The notes under the pieces are model-generated. The model was given only the letters and a program-made list of their open reading frames with translations, made no database searches and was not told where the DNA came from. This document shows, piece after piece, positions 32,099 through 41,072 of a stretch of 64,000 bases of DNA. Position 1 is the first letter of the stretch; each line of letters starts with the position of its first letter. The position numbers were made by a program, and so were the translations under genes. The stretch is from Paracoccaceae bacterium (GTDB lineage: Bacteria > Pseudomonadota > Alphaproteobacteria > Rhodobacterales > Rhodobacteraceae). The DNA lies in assembly GCA_028284705.1 (NCBI GenBank), contig JANQRE010000048.1:1-64000 (forward strand), written 5' to 3'.

Positions 32099-32124
32099 AG
32101 CCCCGCCTTTTGGCGGGGCTTTTT
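32099..32124 (+). terminator. Intrinsic terminator of cycA
   Basis: A perfect 9-bp stem, agccccgcc at 32099-32107 and ggcggggct at 32112-32120, with a TTTT loop and a T-run after it, 29 bp past the cycA stop. Confidence 0.95.
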
Positions 32125-32258
32125 GTTGGGGCGTAGGTCATGACCGAGCAGCGTCTTCGGACCGTTGAGCCTAACCAACAACTCGGCGTGCGAGAACGTA
32201 GACGCGCCGGGATCGCTGAATTATCATTTTCTCCCAAAGCTGACCGAAGGGCATAGTT

Positions 32259-32684
32259 ATGAAACGAGCCATTCGCATCCTCGTTATCCTGATCATCCTC
32301 GCCGGGATCGGGGCCGTCGGGGTGAGTTATTTCTTCGGCAGCCTTCGGGTTCAGCGTGAAGCGGCTGCCTATCTCGACGCACTCGAAGCATGTGCCCCGT
32401 TCGAGCAGCAGGCCTGGGCGCCGATCCTTCGGGGCACGACGGGCCGGTCTGTTGTCGGCCCCCAGGAAGGGTCATGTGCTGTGACCATGGAGGCGCTCGG
32501 CGCTGGTGAGATGACGTGCACGCTCGACGAGGCCAATCGGGCGATCTTCGCCCAACACATTCAGGACGGGGCCGACACGGTGGGCTTTCTGGGCGGTCAA
32601 ACGGTCTCGCTGCGATACTCATCGGAAAACCCGGATCCGGTCACCGAACTGTTCAACGGGCCGAACTGTAGGTTTGACCAATAA
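32259..32684 (+). CDS. Membrane-anchored small protein, function unknown
   Basis: A 141-residue protein with a single N-terminal hydrophobic helix (RAIRILVILIILAGIGAVGVSYFFG, key part at about 5-25), then a periplasmic domain with four Cys (ALEACAPF, GSCAVTM, MTCTLDE and PNCRFDQ). The even Cys number suggests two disulfides. No family recognised. It lies 18 bp upstream of another small Cys-containing secreted protein, and the two may form an operon. Confidence 0.65.
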   Translation: MKRAIRILVILIILAGIGAVGVSYFFGSLRVQREAAAYLDALEACAPFEQQAWAPILRGTTGRSVVGPQEGSCAVTMEALGAGEMTCTLDEANRAIFAQHIQDGADTVGFLGGQTVSLRYSSENPDPVTELFNGPNCRFDQ

Positions 32685-32702
32685 CCCTCGGAGGGGAATG
32701 TC

Positions 32703-33002
32703 ATGAAACGTTTTGCCGTTGCATTTGGGATCGCCATAGGAGCAAGCCCGGTCTTCGCTGCACCCATGGAGGAGGCCTGCCTCGCCCGGGGCACGTGGGA
32801 TGCGGACACCTGTACCTGCATGCAGGGCGTGGCCGACGAAACCCTATCGCCCGAGAACCAGGACCTGGCGGTGGCCTTTTTTGCCCAGCAGATCACAAGT
32901 CAGCAGATCGCCGCGCAGCACGGTGTGGCGGTTGCGCAGGACTTTCTGGCCAGCATCGCCGGTTTCCAGAGTGCCTCGACTGAGAAATGCGGCGCTCCGT
33001 AG
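32703..33002 (+). CDS. Small secreted Cys-containing protein, function unknown
   Basis: A 99-residue protein with a signal peptide (MKRFAVAFGIAIGASPVFA, cleaved before APME). The mature 80 residues carry four Cys (EEACLARG, DTCTCMQG and EKCGAP). No family recognised. It has a good ggagg ribosome-binding site and follows the anchored protein at 32259-32684. Confidence 0.65.
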   Translation: MKRFAVAFGIAIGASPVFAAPMEEACLARGTWDADTCTCMQGVADETLSPENQDLAVAFFAQQITSQQIAAQHGVAVAQDFLASIAGFQSASTEKCGAP

Positions 33003-33053
33003 GGCTTGCGGCAACCTCCCACCGATTGCTTAGCGTTCTGTGTTCGGTGCGCG

Positions 33054-34400
33054 TCAGATGAAACTCTGCCGCGAGTCGTAGTCGCGCCCCAACGCCAAAA
33101 TTTCCGCATCTCGCCCGCGATGTCCAATGAGTTGCAACCCCATAGGCGTGCCGCCCGGCCCGAACCCCGCCGGGACGCATAAGGCCGGCAGGCCTGTCAG
33201 AGAAGCCGGGATCACCACCTCCATCCAGCGGTGATAAGTGTCCATCACGACGCTCGCGACCTCTTTCGGCCAATGCCACTCTGCCGGGAATGGGAAGAGC
33301 TGGGCCGAGGGCAGGGCGATCAGATCCACTGGCATCTGCGCCGTGGTGCGGAACCAGTCCGACTGGATTTGCGCCGCGTGTCTGATCTCGGCGTTGCTCA
33401 GTGCAAGACCGCGCTCGATCTCCCAGACGGCCTCTGGCTTCAACCCGTCCGGATGCGCCTTGAACAGAGCCTCTTGCTTGGCGGCGATGCTCCAGCTTCT
33501 GAGCGTGATCCAACTCTCCCACAGGGCCTCAGACGAAAACGGGGGCGCCATGTCGACGATGTCATGCCCAAGGTCAGCGAGGATCGAGATGGCGGCCTCG
33601 CATGTCTCCAGGACACCCTCTTCCATAGGATAGGCACCGCCCCAATCCCGCAGCCAGGCAATGCGCAATTTCGGATGATCCTCAGTCGAGATATAGGGTC
33701 CAACCGAATGCGGATGTCGGGGATCAAACGCGGATTGGATGGAGAGCAGCAGCTCAAGGTCCCGCACCGAACGCGCCATCGGCCCGTTGGTGGAGAGCTG
33801 CGAGAAGAACAGGTCACCCGGCCCGTCATTCGCCACCAACCCGTAGGAGGGGCGAAACCCATAGACGTTGTTCCACCCTGCCGGGTTGCGCAGGGAGCCC
33901 ATCATGTCGGACCCATCGGCCAGCGCCACCATCCGCGCGGCCAGTGCCGCACCCGCGCCACCGCTTGATCCGCCTGCCGATTTTGTCTGATCATAGGGGT
34001 TCCGCGTGACCCCATGCACCGGGTTGTAACTGTGCGAGCCATAGCCCCATTCGGGCGTATTGGTCTTTCCGATGAGGATCGCACCTGCCTTCCGGATGCG
34101 CGCGACCATGGCGCTGTCGGCCTTCGGCACATGGTCTGCAAAGAGCGGCGATCCATACGTGGTACGGATGCCCTTCGTGTCTGACAAATCCTTGATCGCC
34201 ATGGGCAGCCCCGAAAGCGGCCCATCGTCAGGCCTTTCGGCCTGCCTCAGCAAATCATCGCGATCCTGCATCGACACGATGGCGTTGATGTCGGGATTCA
34301 CCGTCTCGATCCGGTCGAGCGTCGCCTCCATCAGCTCCGGTGCTGAAATCTCACCGCTGCGCAGCGCTGCAAGCTGCGCCGTGGCATCGCGGTCAATCAT
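33054..34400 (-). CDS. Amidase, amidase-signature family
   Basis: A 448-residue enzyme from ATG 34400 (MIDRDATAQLAALRSGEIS); an upstream in-frame ATG at 34421 is possible. The Ser-cisSer-Lys triad of the family is visible: Lys in PMAIKDLSDTKG and the two Ser in KSAGGSSGGAGAALAARM. Family members hydrolyse amides, from indoleacetamide to glutamyl-tRNA; the substrate here cannot be assigned. There is no signal peptide. The start overlaps the mechanosensitive-channel stop by 8 bp, so the two are probably cotranscribed. Confidence 0.85.
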   Translation of the reverse strand: MIDRDATAQLAALRSGEISAPELMEATLDRIETVNPDINAIVSMQDRDDLLRQAERPDDGPLSGLPMAIKDLSDTKGIRTTYGSPLFADHVPKADSAMVARIRKAGAILIGKTNTPEWGYGSHSYNPVHGVTRNPYDQTKSAGGSSGGAGAALAARMVALADGSDMMGSLRNPAGWNNVYGFRPSYGLVANDGPGDLFFSQLSTNGPMARSVRDLELLLSIQSAFDPRHPHSVGPYISTEDHPKLRIAWLRDWGGAYPMEEGVLETCEAAISILADLGHDIVDMAPPFSSEALWESWITLRSWSIAAKQEALFKAHPDGLKPEAVWEIERGLALSNAEIRHAAQIQSDWFRTTAQMPVDLIALPSAQLFPFPAEWHWPKEVASVVMDTYHRWMEVVIPASLTGLPALCVPAGFGPGGTPMGLQLIGHRGRDAEILALGRDYDSRQSFI

Positions 34401-35823
34401 GCTGCGGATCGGGGCTGTCATGCGGCGCTGGCATATGCCCGCCCACAACCTTCACCTCGCGTTGCGGGAATGGAATGGAGATATCGTTCTCCTGGAACGC
34501 ATCCCACAGCGCTAGATAAACATTGCCGCGGATATTGGTCAGGCCACCCGTGGGGTCAGAAATCCAGAACCGCAGGATGTAATCGACCGACGAGTCCCCG
34601 AAGCCGATGATATGACAGACCGGGGATTTGAAACTCAGCACCCGATCCACGGATTTCGCCGCGTTGATGGCCAGTTCCCGCACTTTGTAGGGGTCATCGT
34701 GATAAGCGGTGCCGAAATAGATATCGAGCCGCACATAATCATTGGAATGCGACCAGTTCACCACCTGATTGGTGATCAGATCTTCGTTCGGGATCAGGTA
34801 CTCCTTGCCGTCCCGCGTGACCACCGAGGCATAACGCGCGCCCAGCGTATTGATCCACCCGAAGGTATCGCCCAGCGAGATCACATCGCCTGGCTTGATC
34901 GACTTGTCGAGCAGGATGATGACGCCCGAGACGAGGTTGGAGACCACCTTTTGCAACCCGAAACCAAGGCCGACACCGATGGCGCCAGAGAGAACAGCCA
35001 GACCGGTCAGATCGATCCCAATCGCCTTCACGCCGATATAGAACGCGAGCGCGTAGAACAGGATCTGGATGACCTTGACGATCAGAACGCGCATCGATGG
35101 CGAGATATTCTCGTTCGACTGCACCCGCGCCGACGTGGTCTTCGTCACGAACCGCGCCAGCGCCAGCAGCACGCCGATCACCACCAGCCCCTGCACGATC
35201 AGCAGCATCGAGATGCGGAATTCGCCCACCTCCAGTGCCGCGGCGTCGAGCACGCGCTCGGTCTCTTCCAGAATGCCCAGCAGATAAAGCGTCACATAGG
35301 TCCAGGCGCCATAGCGCACGATGCGGCGCAGGAAGACCGATTTGATCAGCCGCGTGCCAAAGGCCACTACCAGCCAGGCTGTTGCCAGCGAGGCGATGAT
35401 CCCCAGGATATAACTTCGCGACGGCCAGGTGATCTCGCGCATCGTCAGCACGACAGCCGAGATCAGCCCGACAAAGAAAATCGCCTGCAGCCGCTGATGC
35501 ACCACCACAAGGATGCGCATGCGCCATTTCGGCCAGCCCTCCCGCGTGCCCATCCAGTTGCGGATCGGTGGCCCGAAGACTACCCGCAGCAGATACGCTG
35601 CGATGAACACCCCAACCGCAATGGCAAGCTGATAGGCACTCCAGGGCCGCATCAACGTATCAAGCAGCGCCAGCCCTTGATCATAGAGGCTTGTGCCGAC
35701 ATCCACGATCTCGGCCACCGCCTCCTGCGCGGCCTCGGCGGAGCTTTCGGTCTCCGCGCCGCTCCCCTCAGCGGTGTCGGTCGTCAGATCAGCGGACTCT
35801 TCGGATTGGGTATGCTCGGCCAT
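34393..35823 (-). CDS. MscS-family mechanosensitive ion channel
   Basis: A 476-residue protein from ATG 35823. It has an acidic Ser/Thr/Glu-rich N-terminus (about 1-35), then about six hydrophobic helices, with the last, GVKAIGIDLTGLAVLSGAIGVGLGFGLQ (key part), being the Gly/Ala-rich pore helix of MscS. The soluble beta domain follows with GWINTLGARYASVVTRDGKEYLIPN (key part) and TNQVVNWSHSNDYVRLDI. This arrangement fits channels releasing solutes under osmotic shock. It ends in a His/Pro-rich tail that overlaps the amidase start. Confidence 0.88.
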   Translation of the reverse strand: MAEHTQSEESADLTTDTAEGSGAETESSAEAAQEAVAEIVDVGTSLYDQGLALLDTLMRPWSAYQLAIAVGVFIAAYLLRVVFGPPIRNWMGTREGWPKWRMRILVVVHQRLQAIFFVGLISAVVLTMREITWPSRSYILGIIASLATAWLVVAFGTRLIKSVFLRRIVRYGAWTYVTLYLLGILEETERVLDAAALEVGEFRISMLLIVQGLVVIGVLLALARFVTKTTSARVQSNENISPSMRVLIVKVIQILFYALAFYIGVKAIGIDLTGLAVLSGAIGVGLGFGLQKVVSNLVSGVIILLDKSIKPGDVISLGDTFGWINTLGARYASVVTRDGKEYLIPNEDLITNQVVNWSHSNDYVRLDIYFGTAYHDDPYKVRELAINAAKSVDRVLSFKSPVCHIIGFGDSSVDYILRFWISDPTGGLTNIRGNVYLALWDAFQENDISIPFPQREVKVVGGHMPAPHDSPDPQHD

Positions 35824-35908
35824 AATTGCATCCACTCTAGCCGGATCGCCGTGTCGCGCAAGCAAGGCACACTTGCGAGACTCAACGCCCTTCTATATCT
35901 GAACTGCC

Positions 35909-35995
35909 ATGACACGCTATTTCGACATGGATGATCGCGCGCGGCTCGAAGAGCGCTTCTATGGCGTCACCCATACGGTTCTCGCCCGCCTATAG
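35909..35995 (+). CDS. Possible 28-codon ORF upstream of leuC
   Basis: An ATG at 35909 opens [20 protein letters not shown] and runs 28 codons to TAG. The amino-acid mix is protein-like and the frame fills the gap before leuC. However, no ribosome-binding site is seen and no family is known. It may be a leader or chance. Confidence 0.25.
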   Translation: MTRYFDMDDRARLEERFYGVTHTVLARL

Positions 35996-36045
35996 GCGCG
36001 GCCGATCACCCCTGTCATTTTCATTCAACACGGGAGAGGACCACA

Positions 36046-37452
36046 ATGTCCCCCAAAACGCTCTATGATAAAATCTGGGATGCCCATGTCGCCCATGAGG
36101 CCGAGGACGGCACCTGTTTGCTCTATATCGACCGTCACCTTGTGCATGAAGTGACCTCGCCGCAGGCGTTCGAAGGTCTGCGCATGGCCGGTCGCAATGT
36201 GCATGCGCCCGACAAGACCATTGCGGTGCCGGACCACAACGTGCCGACCACCGCCGGTCGCGAAGACCCCAAGAACATGACCGAGGACAGCGCCATTCAG
36301 GTGGCGGCGCTCGACAAGAACGCCAAAGATTTCGGCATCCACTACTATCCGGTGAACGACGTCCGCCAGGGCATCGTGCATATCGTTGGGCCGGAACAGG
36401 GTTGGACCTTGCCGGGCATGACAGTGGTTTGCGGCGACAGCCACACCGCGACTCATGGCGCGTTCGGTGCTTTGGCGCATGGCATCGGCACGTCCGAGGT
36501 GGAGCATGTGCTCGCCACCCAGACGCTCATCCAGAAGAAGTCCAAGAACATGAAGGTGGAGATTACCGGCAAACTGCGCCCCGGTGTGACGGCGAAGGAC
36601 ATCACCCTCTCTGTGATCGGCGAGACCGGCACTGCGGGCGGCACCGGCTATGTCATCGAATATTGCGGCGAGGCGATCCGCGACCTCTCGATGGAGGGCC
36701 GCATGACGGTCTGCAACATGGCCATCGAAGGTGGCGCGCGCGCGGGGCTCATCGCCCCGGACGAGAAGACCTTCGAATATGTCAAAGGCCGCCCGCACGC
36801 CCCGAAAGGCGCGCAATGGGAAGCCGCGCTCGCCTATTGGCAGACGCTCTACTCCGATGACGATGCCCATTGGGACAAGGTCGTCACGATCAAAGGCGAA
36901 GACATCGCCCCCGTTGTCACATGGGGCACCTCACCAGAGGACGTGTTGCCGATCACGGCAGCGGTGCCGGCGCCCTCCGATTTCGAAGGCGGCAAGGTCG
37001 GCGCGGTCGAGCGCTCGCTCGACTATATGGGTCTGACCCCCGGCACGCCGCTGTCGGAGATCGAGATCGACACGGTTTTCATCGGCTCCTGCACCAATGG
37101 CCGGATTGAGGACCTGCGCGCCGCTGCCGAAATCCTCAAAGGCAAGAAAGTGAAGGACGGCATGCGCGCCATGGTCGTTCCGGGCTCCGGTCTGGTTCGC
37201 GCACAGGCCGAAGAGGAAGGTCTCGCCGACATCTTCAAAGAGGCCGGTTTCGAATGGCGCCTTGCGGGCTGTTCCATGTGTCTCGCGATGAACCCCGACC
37301 AACTGGCTGAAGGGGAGCGCTGTGCTTCTACCTCCAACCGCAATTTCGAGGGTCGTCAGGGCTACAAAGGCCGCACCCATCTGGTGTCTCCTGGCATGGC
37401 AGCCGCTGCGGCGATCACTGGAAAACTCACAGATGTGCGGGACATGCTCTGA
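36046..37452 (+). CDS. leuC: 3-isopropylmalate dehydratase, large subunit
   Basis: A 468-residue aconitase-family enzyme that, with LeuD, isomerises 2- to 3-isopropylmalate in leucine synthesis. The start [22 protein letters not shown] is standard. The 4Fe-4S ligands are visible in IGSCTNGR and [13 protein letters not shown], and [25 protein letters not shown] is the substrate-binding block (key part). The ribosome-binding site is gggagagg. leuD follows after 166 bp, not directly. Confidence 0.97.
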   Translation: MSPKTLYDKIWDAHVAHEAEDGTCLLYIDRHLVHEVTSPQAFEGLRMAGRNVHAPDKTIAVPDHNVPTTAGREDPKNMTEDSAIQVAALDKNAKDFGIHYYPVNDVRQGIVHIVGPEQGWTLPGMTVVCGDSHTATHGAFGALAHGIGTSEVEHVLATQTLIQKKSKNMKVEITGKLRPGVTAKDITLSVIGETGTAGGTGYVIEYCGEAIRDLSMEGRMTVCNMAIEGGARAGLIAPDEKTFEYVKGRPHAPKGAQWEAALAYWQTLYSDDDAHWDKVVTIKGEDIAPVVTWGTSPEDVLPITAAVPAPSDFEGGKVGAVERSLDYMGLTPGTPLSEIEIDTVFIGSCTNGRIEDLRAAAEILKGKKVKDGMRAMVVPGSGLVRAQAEEEGLADIFKEAGFEWRLAGCSMCLAMNPDQLAEGERCASTSNRNFEGRQGYKGRTHLVSPGMAAAAAITGKLTDVRDML

Positions 37453-37554
37453 GAAAAGAATCGAGGAAAAACAATGCCGGGACGTGAAACCGCACCGTAC
37501 GTTCACCTGGCGTTAACGTTAACCAAATGGAAAGGAATGACCCGCCACGTGTCG

Positions 37555-37593
37555 GTACAGATGCCATACGGATGCTGTACAGAAACCATACGG
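37555..37593 (+). repeat. Two 17-bp direct repeats, 22-bp period, upstream of leuD
   Basis: GTACAGATGCCATACGG (37555-37571) and GTACAGAAACCATACGG (37577-37593) differ at two bases. A 22-bp period places both on the same helix face. They lie 26 bp before leuD, so they could be operator half-sites or a small duplication. Confidence 0.6.
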
Positions 37594-37618
37594 CGATTTT
37601 CGGTCATTGGAATCACCC

Positions 37619-38224
37619 ATGGATAAGTTCGAAACACTGACGGGCATCGCCGCGCCCATGCCGATGGTCAATGTCGACACCGACATGATCATCCCAAAGC
37701 AGTTCCTGAAAACGATCAAACGCTCCGGTCTTGGCGTGAACCTCTTCGACGAGATGCGCTATGACCGCGAGGGCAATGAGATCGAGGATTTCGTGTTGAA
37801 CCAGTCGCAATACCGTAAGGCGGAAATCCTCGTGGCCGGGGACAATTTCGGCTGTGGGTCCTCTCGCGAACACGCGCCTTGGGCGATCAAGGATTTCGGC
37901 ATTCGCTGCGTGATCGCGCCGTCTTTCGCAGACATCTTTTACAACAACTGCTTCAAGAATGGCATCCTACCCATTGCCCTGCCGCAAGAGCAGGTGGACG
38001 TGTTGATGAAGGATGCCGAGAAGGGCGAGAACGCGCGGCAGACGATTGATCTGGAGGCGCAGACGGTGACGACCTCCGATGGGGAAGTCTTCTCCTTCGA
38101 GGTTGATCCGTTCAAAAAGCACTGCCTGATGAATGGGTTGGACGATATCGGCCTGACCATGGAGAAGGCCGACAGCATCGCCTCGTTTGAAGCGAAAGCC
38201 AGCGCCGAGCGCCCTTGGGTCTGA
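37619..38224 (+). CDS. leuD: 3-isopropylmalate dehydratase, small subunit
   Basis: A 201-residue partner of LeuC, starting [20 protein letters not shown] at 37619. [16 protein letters not shown] is the hallmark of the swivelling domain, and the [14 protein letters not shown] block is typical. A frame back to 37607 adds four residues and is less likely. The region before it has tandem repeats and a GTTAACGTTAAC palindrome at 37512-37523. Confidence 0.97.
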   Translation: MDKFETLTGIAAPMPMVNVDTDMIIPKQFLKTIKRSGLGVNLFDEMRYDREGNEIEDFVLNQSQYRKAEILVAGDNFGCGSSREHAPWAIKDFGIRCVIAPSFADIFYNNCFKNGILPIALPQEQVDVLMKDAEKGENARQTIDLEAQTVTTSDGEVFSFEVDPFKKHCLMNGLDDIGLTMEKADSIASFEAKASAERPWV

Positions 38225-38283
38225 CGCGACACGCGACCTGAAACTATGATATCCTCCTCGGGAATGACCCAGGAGGATGTCTC

Positions 38284-38880
38284 ATGCCGCTGCCCTTTGC
38301 CTTAGCTCCACCCCCGGATATCCGTCAGGGCCGCGCCCGATGCTGGGCGGCGTCTTATGAAAGCTGGGACCTCGCGCAATCGGGGCGCATGGGCATGTCG
38401 CCCAATTTGGCTCAGGCTGACATCATCGCGATGTTTGATCGGGCGACCACACGGGACGACAATCCCGACACGCCCAATGTGAACGAGCGGCGCGGGGTGC
38501 TGACCACCAATCGCGGCGGGGCAACCCATGCGGGGCGCGTGGCCGTTGGTGTCGTTGGGTTCATGTCCCTGCGCCACTATCGCCCCGGCGCTGTCACACC
38601 GGCCCGCGTCGCCGAAATGCTTGAAAACTCGGGCTATATCTACTGCGCCTATTACTGGGGCAACGGTGATCCCGGCCATGCAGTGGTGATCTACGGGGCT
38701 GATACATCGACATTCGATATCATGGATCCACTGCAAGGACTGGTGACGGTTCCCGCCTCGACCATCTCAGGTTCAGGCAATGTTGATGTCTATCTCGGCA
38801 CCTCTCTCATCCCGGTTCTGCGGGCCGGATTGGACGAGGCTTTCAGCAATTTGACACCGCCCTCGACGCCACAAATCTGA
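38284..38880 (+). CDS. Papain-like cysteine peptidase (C39/C70-like), cytoplasmic
   Basis: A 198-residue protein with the active-site order of papain-like enzymes: Gln15 and Cys20 in IRQGRARCWAASYESW, His132 in GDPGHAVVIYGAD, and Asp148 in FDIMDPLQG. The layout resembles Peptidase_C39_2 or AvrRpt2 (C70) domains, which form a compact catalytic core. There is no signal peptide, no partner transporter and no double-glycine leader gene next to it, so bacteriocin processing is not indicated. The ribosome-binding site ggagg precedes ATG 38284. Substrate unknown. Confidence 0.65.
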   Translation: MPLPFALAPPPDIRQGRARCWAASYESWDLAQSGRMGMSPNLAQADIIAMFDRATTRDDNPDTPNVNERRGVLTTNRGGATHAGRVAVGVVGFMSLRHYRPGAVTPARVAEMLENSGYIYCAYYWGNGDPGHAVVIYGADTSTFDIMDPLQGLVTVPASTISGSGNVDVYLGTSLIPVLRAGLDEAFSNLTPPSTPQI

Positions 38881-39102
38881 AGCGGCACCGCGTTAACGTT
38901 ATTCAAGGTTAATCGCGCACGCTTTTGCCACGCCTCTGCCCAACTTGTCCCAATATTTGGGCGTTTGATGATGCGTTGCCCCTAGATATGCAATCGCCGC
39001 CGCCGGGGTGACACAAGAATACCACGGATTCTCCCAATAAAATCCCTCAGTCTTATCAGACAGTTGAAGGAGATTCTGAATGTAGGCAAAACTGAGGCGA
39101 AA

Positions 39103-40029
39103 ATGAGGCACCTTTCCGAAACGGTAAAGGGATCAGTTTGGGACAAGGAGCGGCTAAGTACCGTTTCTGCTCAAGTTGAAGGGTTGATCGCAGTGGTTTC
39201 ACGCCTGACAGGCGCTATGGCGCGGGCTTTCTTTGTCGTTTTGTTGGTGGCCACACCGGCATTGCTGCTGCCCGGTATTGACGCTGACACCACCCAGATC
39301 GTCACCCTGATCGCCCTGCTTGGCGCCGCCATCACCTTCATCGAATATGTCTCGGTCTATCCAAGCCTCATCGAGTTTCGCAACGCGCCCCCGTTTAACC
39401 GTGTGCGGTTCGTCTCACTCTTTCTCACCGTGTTCCTGCTCGCGATTATCTTCCGCGGCTTGCTGGAACCCACAACGCTGACGCGATTTGTCTCCTCCAT
39501 CGGACTGCTCGTCGGTCACGTGATCGACTTCCCCTACAGCCCGGTGCGCCTGATGATCCTGCTGCTGCCGGACCCGGCGAATGAGGCCCATGTGAACGTC
39601 ATGCGGGCCGCGGCCGGGATCAGCTATCTGATCTCGCTGGTGATGCTCGCCGTCTTCCTGATCGTGCTGCGCCTCAACAAATGGCCCAACCGCGCCGAGA
39701 CCTTCAACTTCTGGACCAACCTGCCCACCTTCGACCCTACATCTGGTGGTGACGTTGTGACACGCCTCAATCGTGACGCGCGCTTTAACATCGCGTTAGG
39801 GTTCTTTCTGCCATTCATTACGCCGACGGTGGCGAAAGCCGCGTCGGGGCTGTTTGACGCCACGATGATGCAATCGCCGCAGACGCTGATCTGGATGATT
39901 GCGCTATGGGCCTTTTTGCCAGCCTCCTTGTTCATGCGTGGCATCGCGATGAACCGCATCGCCGACATGATCGAAGAGCATCGCACCCGCGGCGCGCGCG
40001 CCATTCGGGCTGGATTGCAAACGGCCTGA
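39103..40029 (+). CDS. Polytopic inner-membrane protein, function unknown
   Basis: A 308-residue protein from ATG 39103 (gagg site) with about six helices: FFVVLLVATPALLLP, VTLIALLGAAITFIEYV, VSLFLTVFLLAIIF, GISYLISLVMLAVFLIVL, the FFLPFITPTVAKAASG region and TLIWMIALWAFLPASLF. A soluble loop, NRAETFNFWTNLPTFDPTSGG, precedes the last helices. It resembles proteins widespread but uncharacterised in Rhodobacterales, by memory only. The next gene starts on or inside its 3' end, so the two may act together. Confidence 0.7.
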   Translation: MRHLSETVKGSVWDKERLSTVSAQVEGLIAVVSRLTGAMARAFFVVLLVATPALLLPGIDADTTQIVTLIALLGAAITFIEYVSVYPSLIEFRNAPPFNRVRFVSLFLTVFLLAIIFRGLLEPTTLTRFVSSIGLLVGHVIDFPYSPVRLMILLLPDPANEAHVNVMRAAAGISYLISLVMLAVFLIVLRLNKWPNRAETFNFWTNLPTFDPTSGGDVVTRLNRDARFNIALGFFLPFITPTVAKAASGLFDATMMQSPQTLIWMIALWAFLPASLFMRGIAMNRIADMIEEHRTRGARAIRAGLQTA

Positions 40030-40031
40030 TC

Positions 40032-41072
40032 TTGCTCTGCGCGACCTGCGCGAGTGCCGACACTTACCGGATTGTGAGTTTCAATATCGGCCTGTCCCGG
40101 GACGGGCCGGGCGAATTGGTGCGTGATCTGTTGAAGGGCGAGGGTGATGCGCGGCTTGCTGAGATTGCCGAGCTGAAGCCCGACATTCTGGCACTTCAGG
40201 GCCTTGACTATGACCATGACGGTCTGGCGCTGGACGCTCTGCAGATGCGGTTGGGCCAGCTTGGGCATGGCATGGACTACAGCTTTGCGCTTGCCCCAAA
40301 CACGGGCGTGCCGACCGGATTTGACCTCAATCGCAATGGACGAATGGCAGAGCCTCAGGACGCCCAAGGTTACGGGCTCTTTGCCGGTCAGAACGCCATT
40401 GCGCTCTTGTCGCGGTATCCAATTTTGACCGAGCGAGCGCAGGATTTCTCGACGCTGAATTGGTCCGAACTGAGCTGGGCAACACCGCCAGAAACGGAAG
40501 ATGGACCTTATTTCGCGTCCGAAGAGTGGTCGAGTTTGAAGCTCTTCTCTGTCGCGGCCTGGGCGGTGCCAATTGGCCTGCCGGACGGTGAGCTGTGGGT
40601 TTTGACGGGTCAGTCTTCGCCGCCGGTGTTTGACGGGCCAGAGAACAGAAACGGCCTGCGTAACGCCGCACAGACCGCGTTCTGGAACCATGTTGTTTCC
40701 GGCGGCGACGTGGACGGATGGCAGTTGCCGTCCAAGCACTGGGTCTTTGCTGGTGGGCTGAATGCGGACCCGGAGGATGGGGAGGGAGCGAAGCCGGAAC
40801 TGCAGGCGTTTCTAAGCCACGAAGCGATCCGTGATCCGCAGCCCACAAGCCTTGGAGGTGCTCAGGATCCTGACGCAAATCATGAAGGCGACCCGGCGCT
40901 TGATACGGTCAGGTGGCGCCGGGACCGAGGCCCGGGGAACTTGCGGGTCGACTACGTCCTACCATCAGCGCAGTTCGACCTGCGCGGGGCGGGCGTGCAC
41001 TGGTCGGCCGACGGCGCGGATGACCGTCTGTTCCGCCATTTTCCCGTTTGGGTTGATATCGGCTGGCAATGA
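40032..41072 (+). CDS. Endonuclease/exonuclease/phosphatase-fold protein (start uncertain)
   Basis: A protein of about 346 residues with the EEP fold: TYRIVSFNIGLSRDGPGEL (first strand with the catalytic Asn), KPDILALQGLDYDHDG (the QE/D metal motif, here QGLDYD), WVFAGGLNADPEDGEG and NLRVDYVLPS. The closing motif reads LFRHFPVWVDI instead of the usual SDHxPV. No ATG or GTG lies between the upstream stop and the domain; TTG 40032 is used here, but ATG 39906 inside the previous gene is possible. LILLCATCASA before the domain looks like a signal-peptide core. Its 3' end overlaps the convergent epimerase by 108 bp. Confidence 0.65.
   Translation: MLCATCASADTYRIVSFNIGLSRDGPGELVRDLLKGEGDARLAEIAELKPDILALQGLDYDHDGLALDALQMRLGQLGHGMDYSFALAPNTGVPTGFDLNRNGRMAEPQDAQGYGLFAGQNAIALLSRYPILTERAQDFSTLNWSELSWATPPETEDGPYFASEEWSSLKLFSVAAWAVPIGLPDGELWVLTGQSSPPVFDGPENRNGLRNAAQTAFWNHVVSGGDVDGWQLPSKHWVFAGGLNADPEDGEGAKPELQAFLSHEAIRDPQPTSLGGAQDPDANHEGDPALDTVRWRRDRGPGNLRVDYVLPSAQFDLRGAGVHWSADGADDRLFRHFPVWVDIGWQ

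Noticed and set aside
38899-39111. A 70-codon minus-strand frame between the protease and the membrane protein
   Set aside because: It starts with GTG on top of the downstream gene start, has no ribosome-binding site and no family. The region is left as intergenic.
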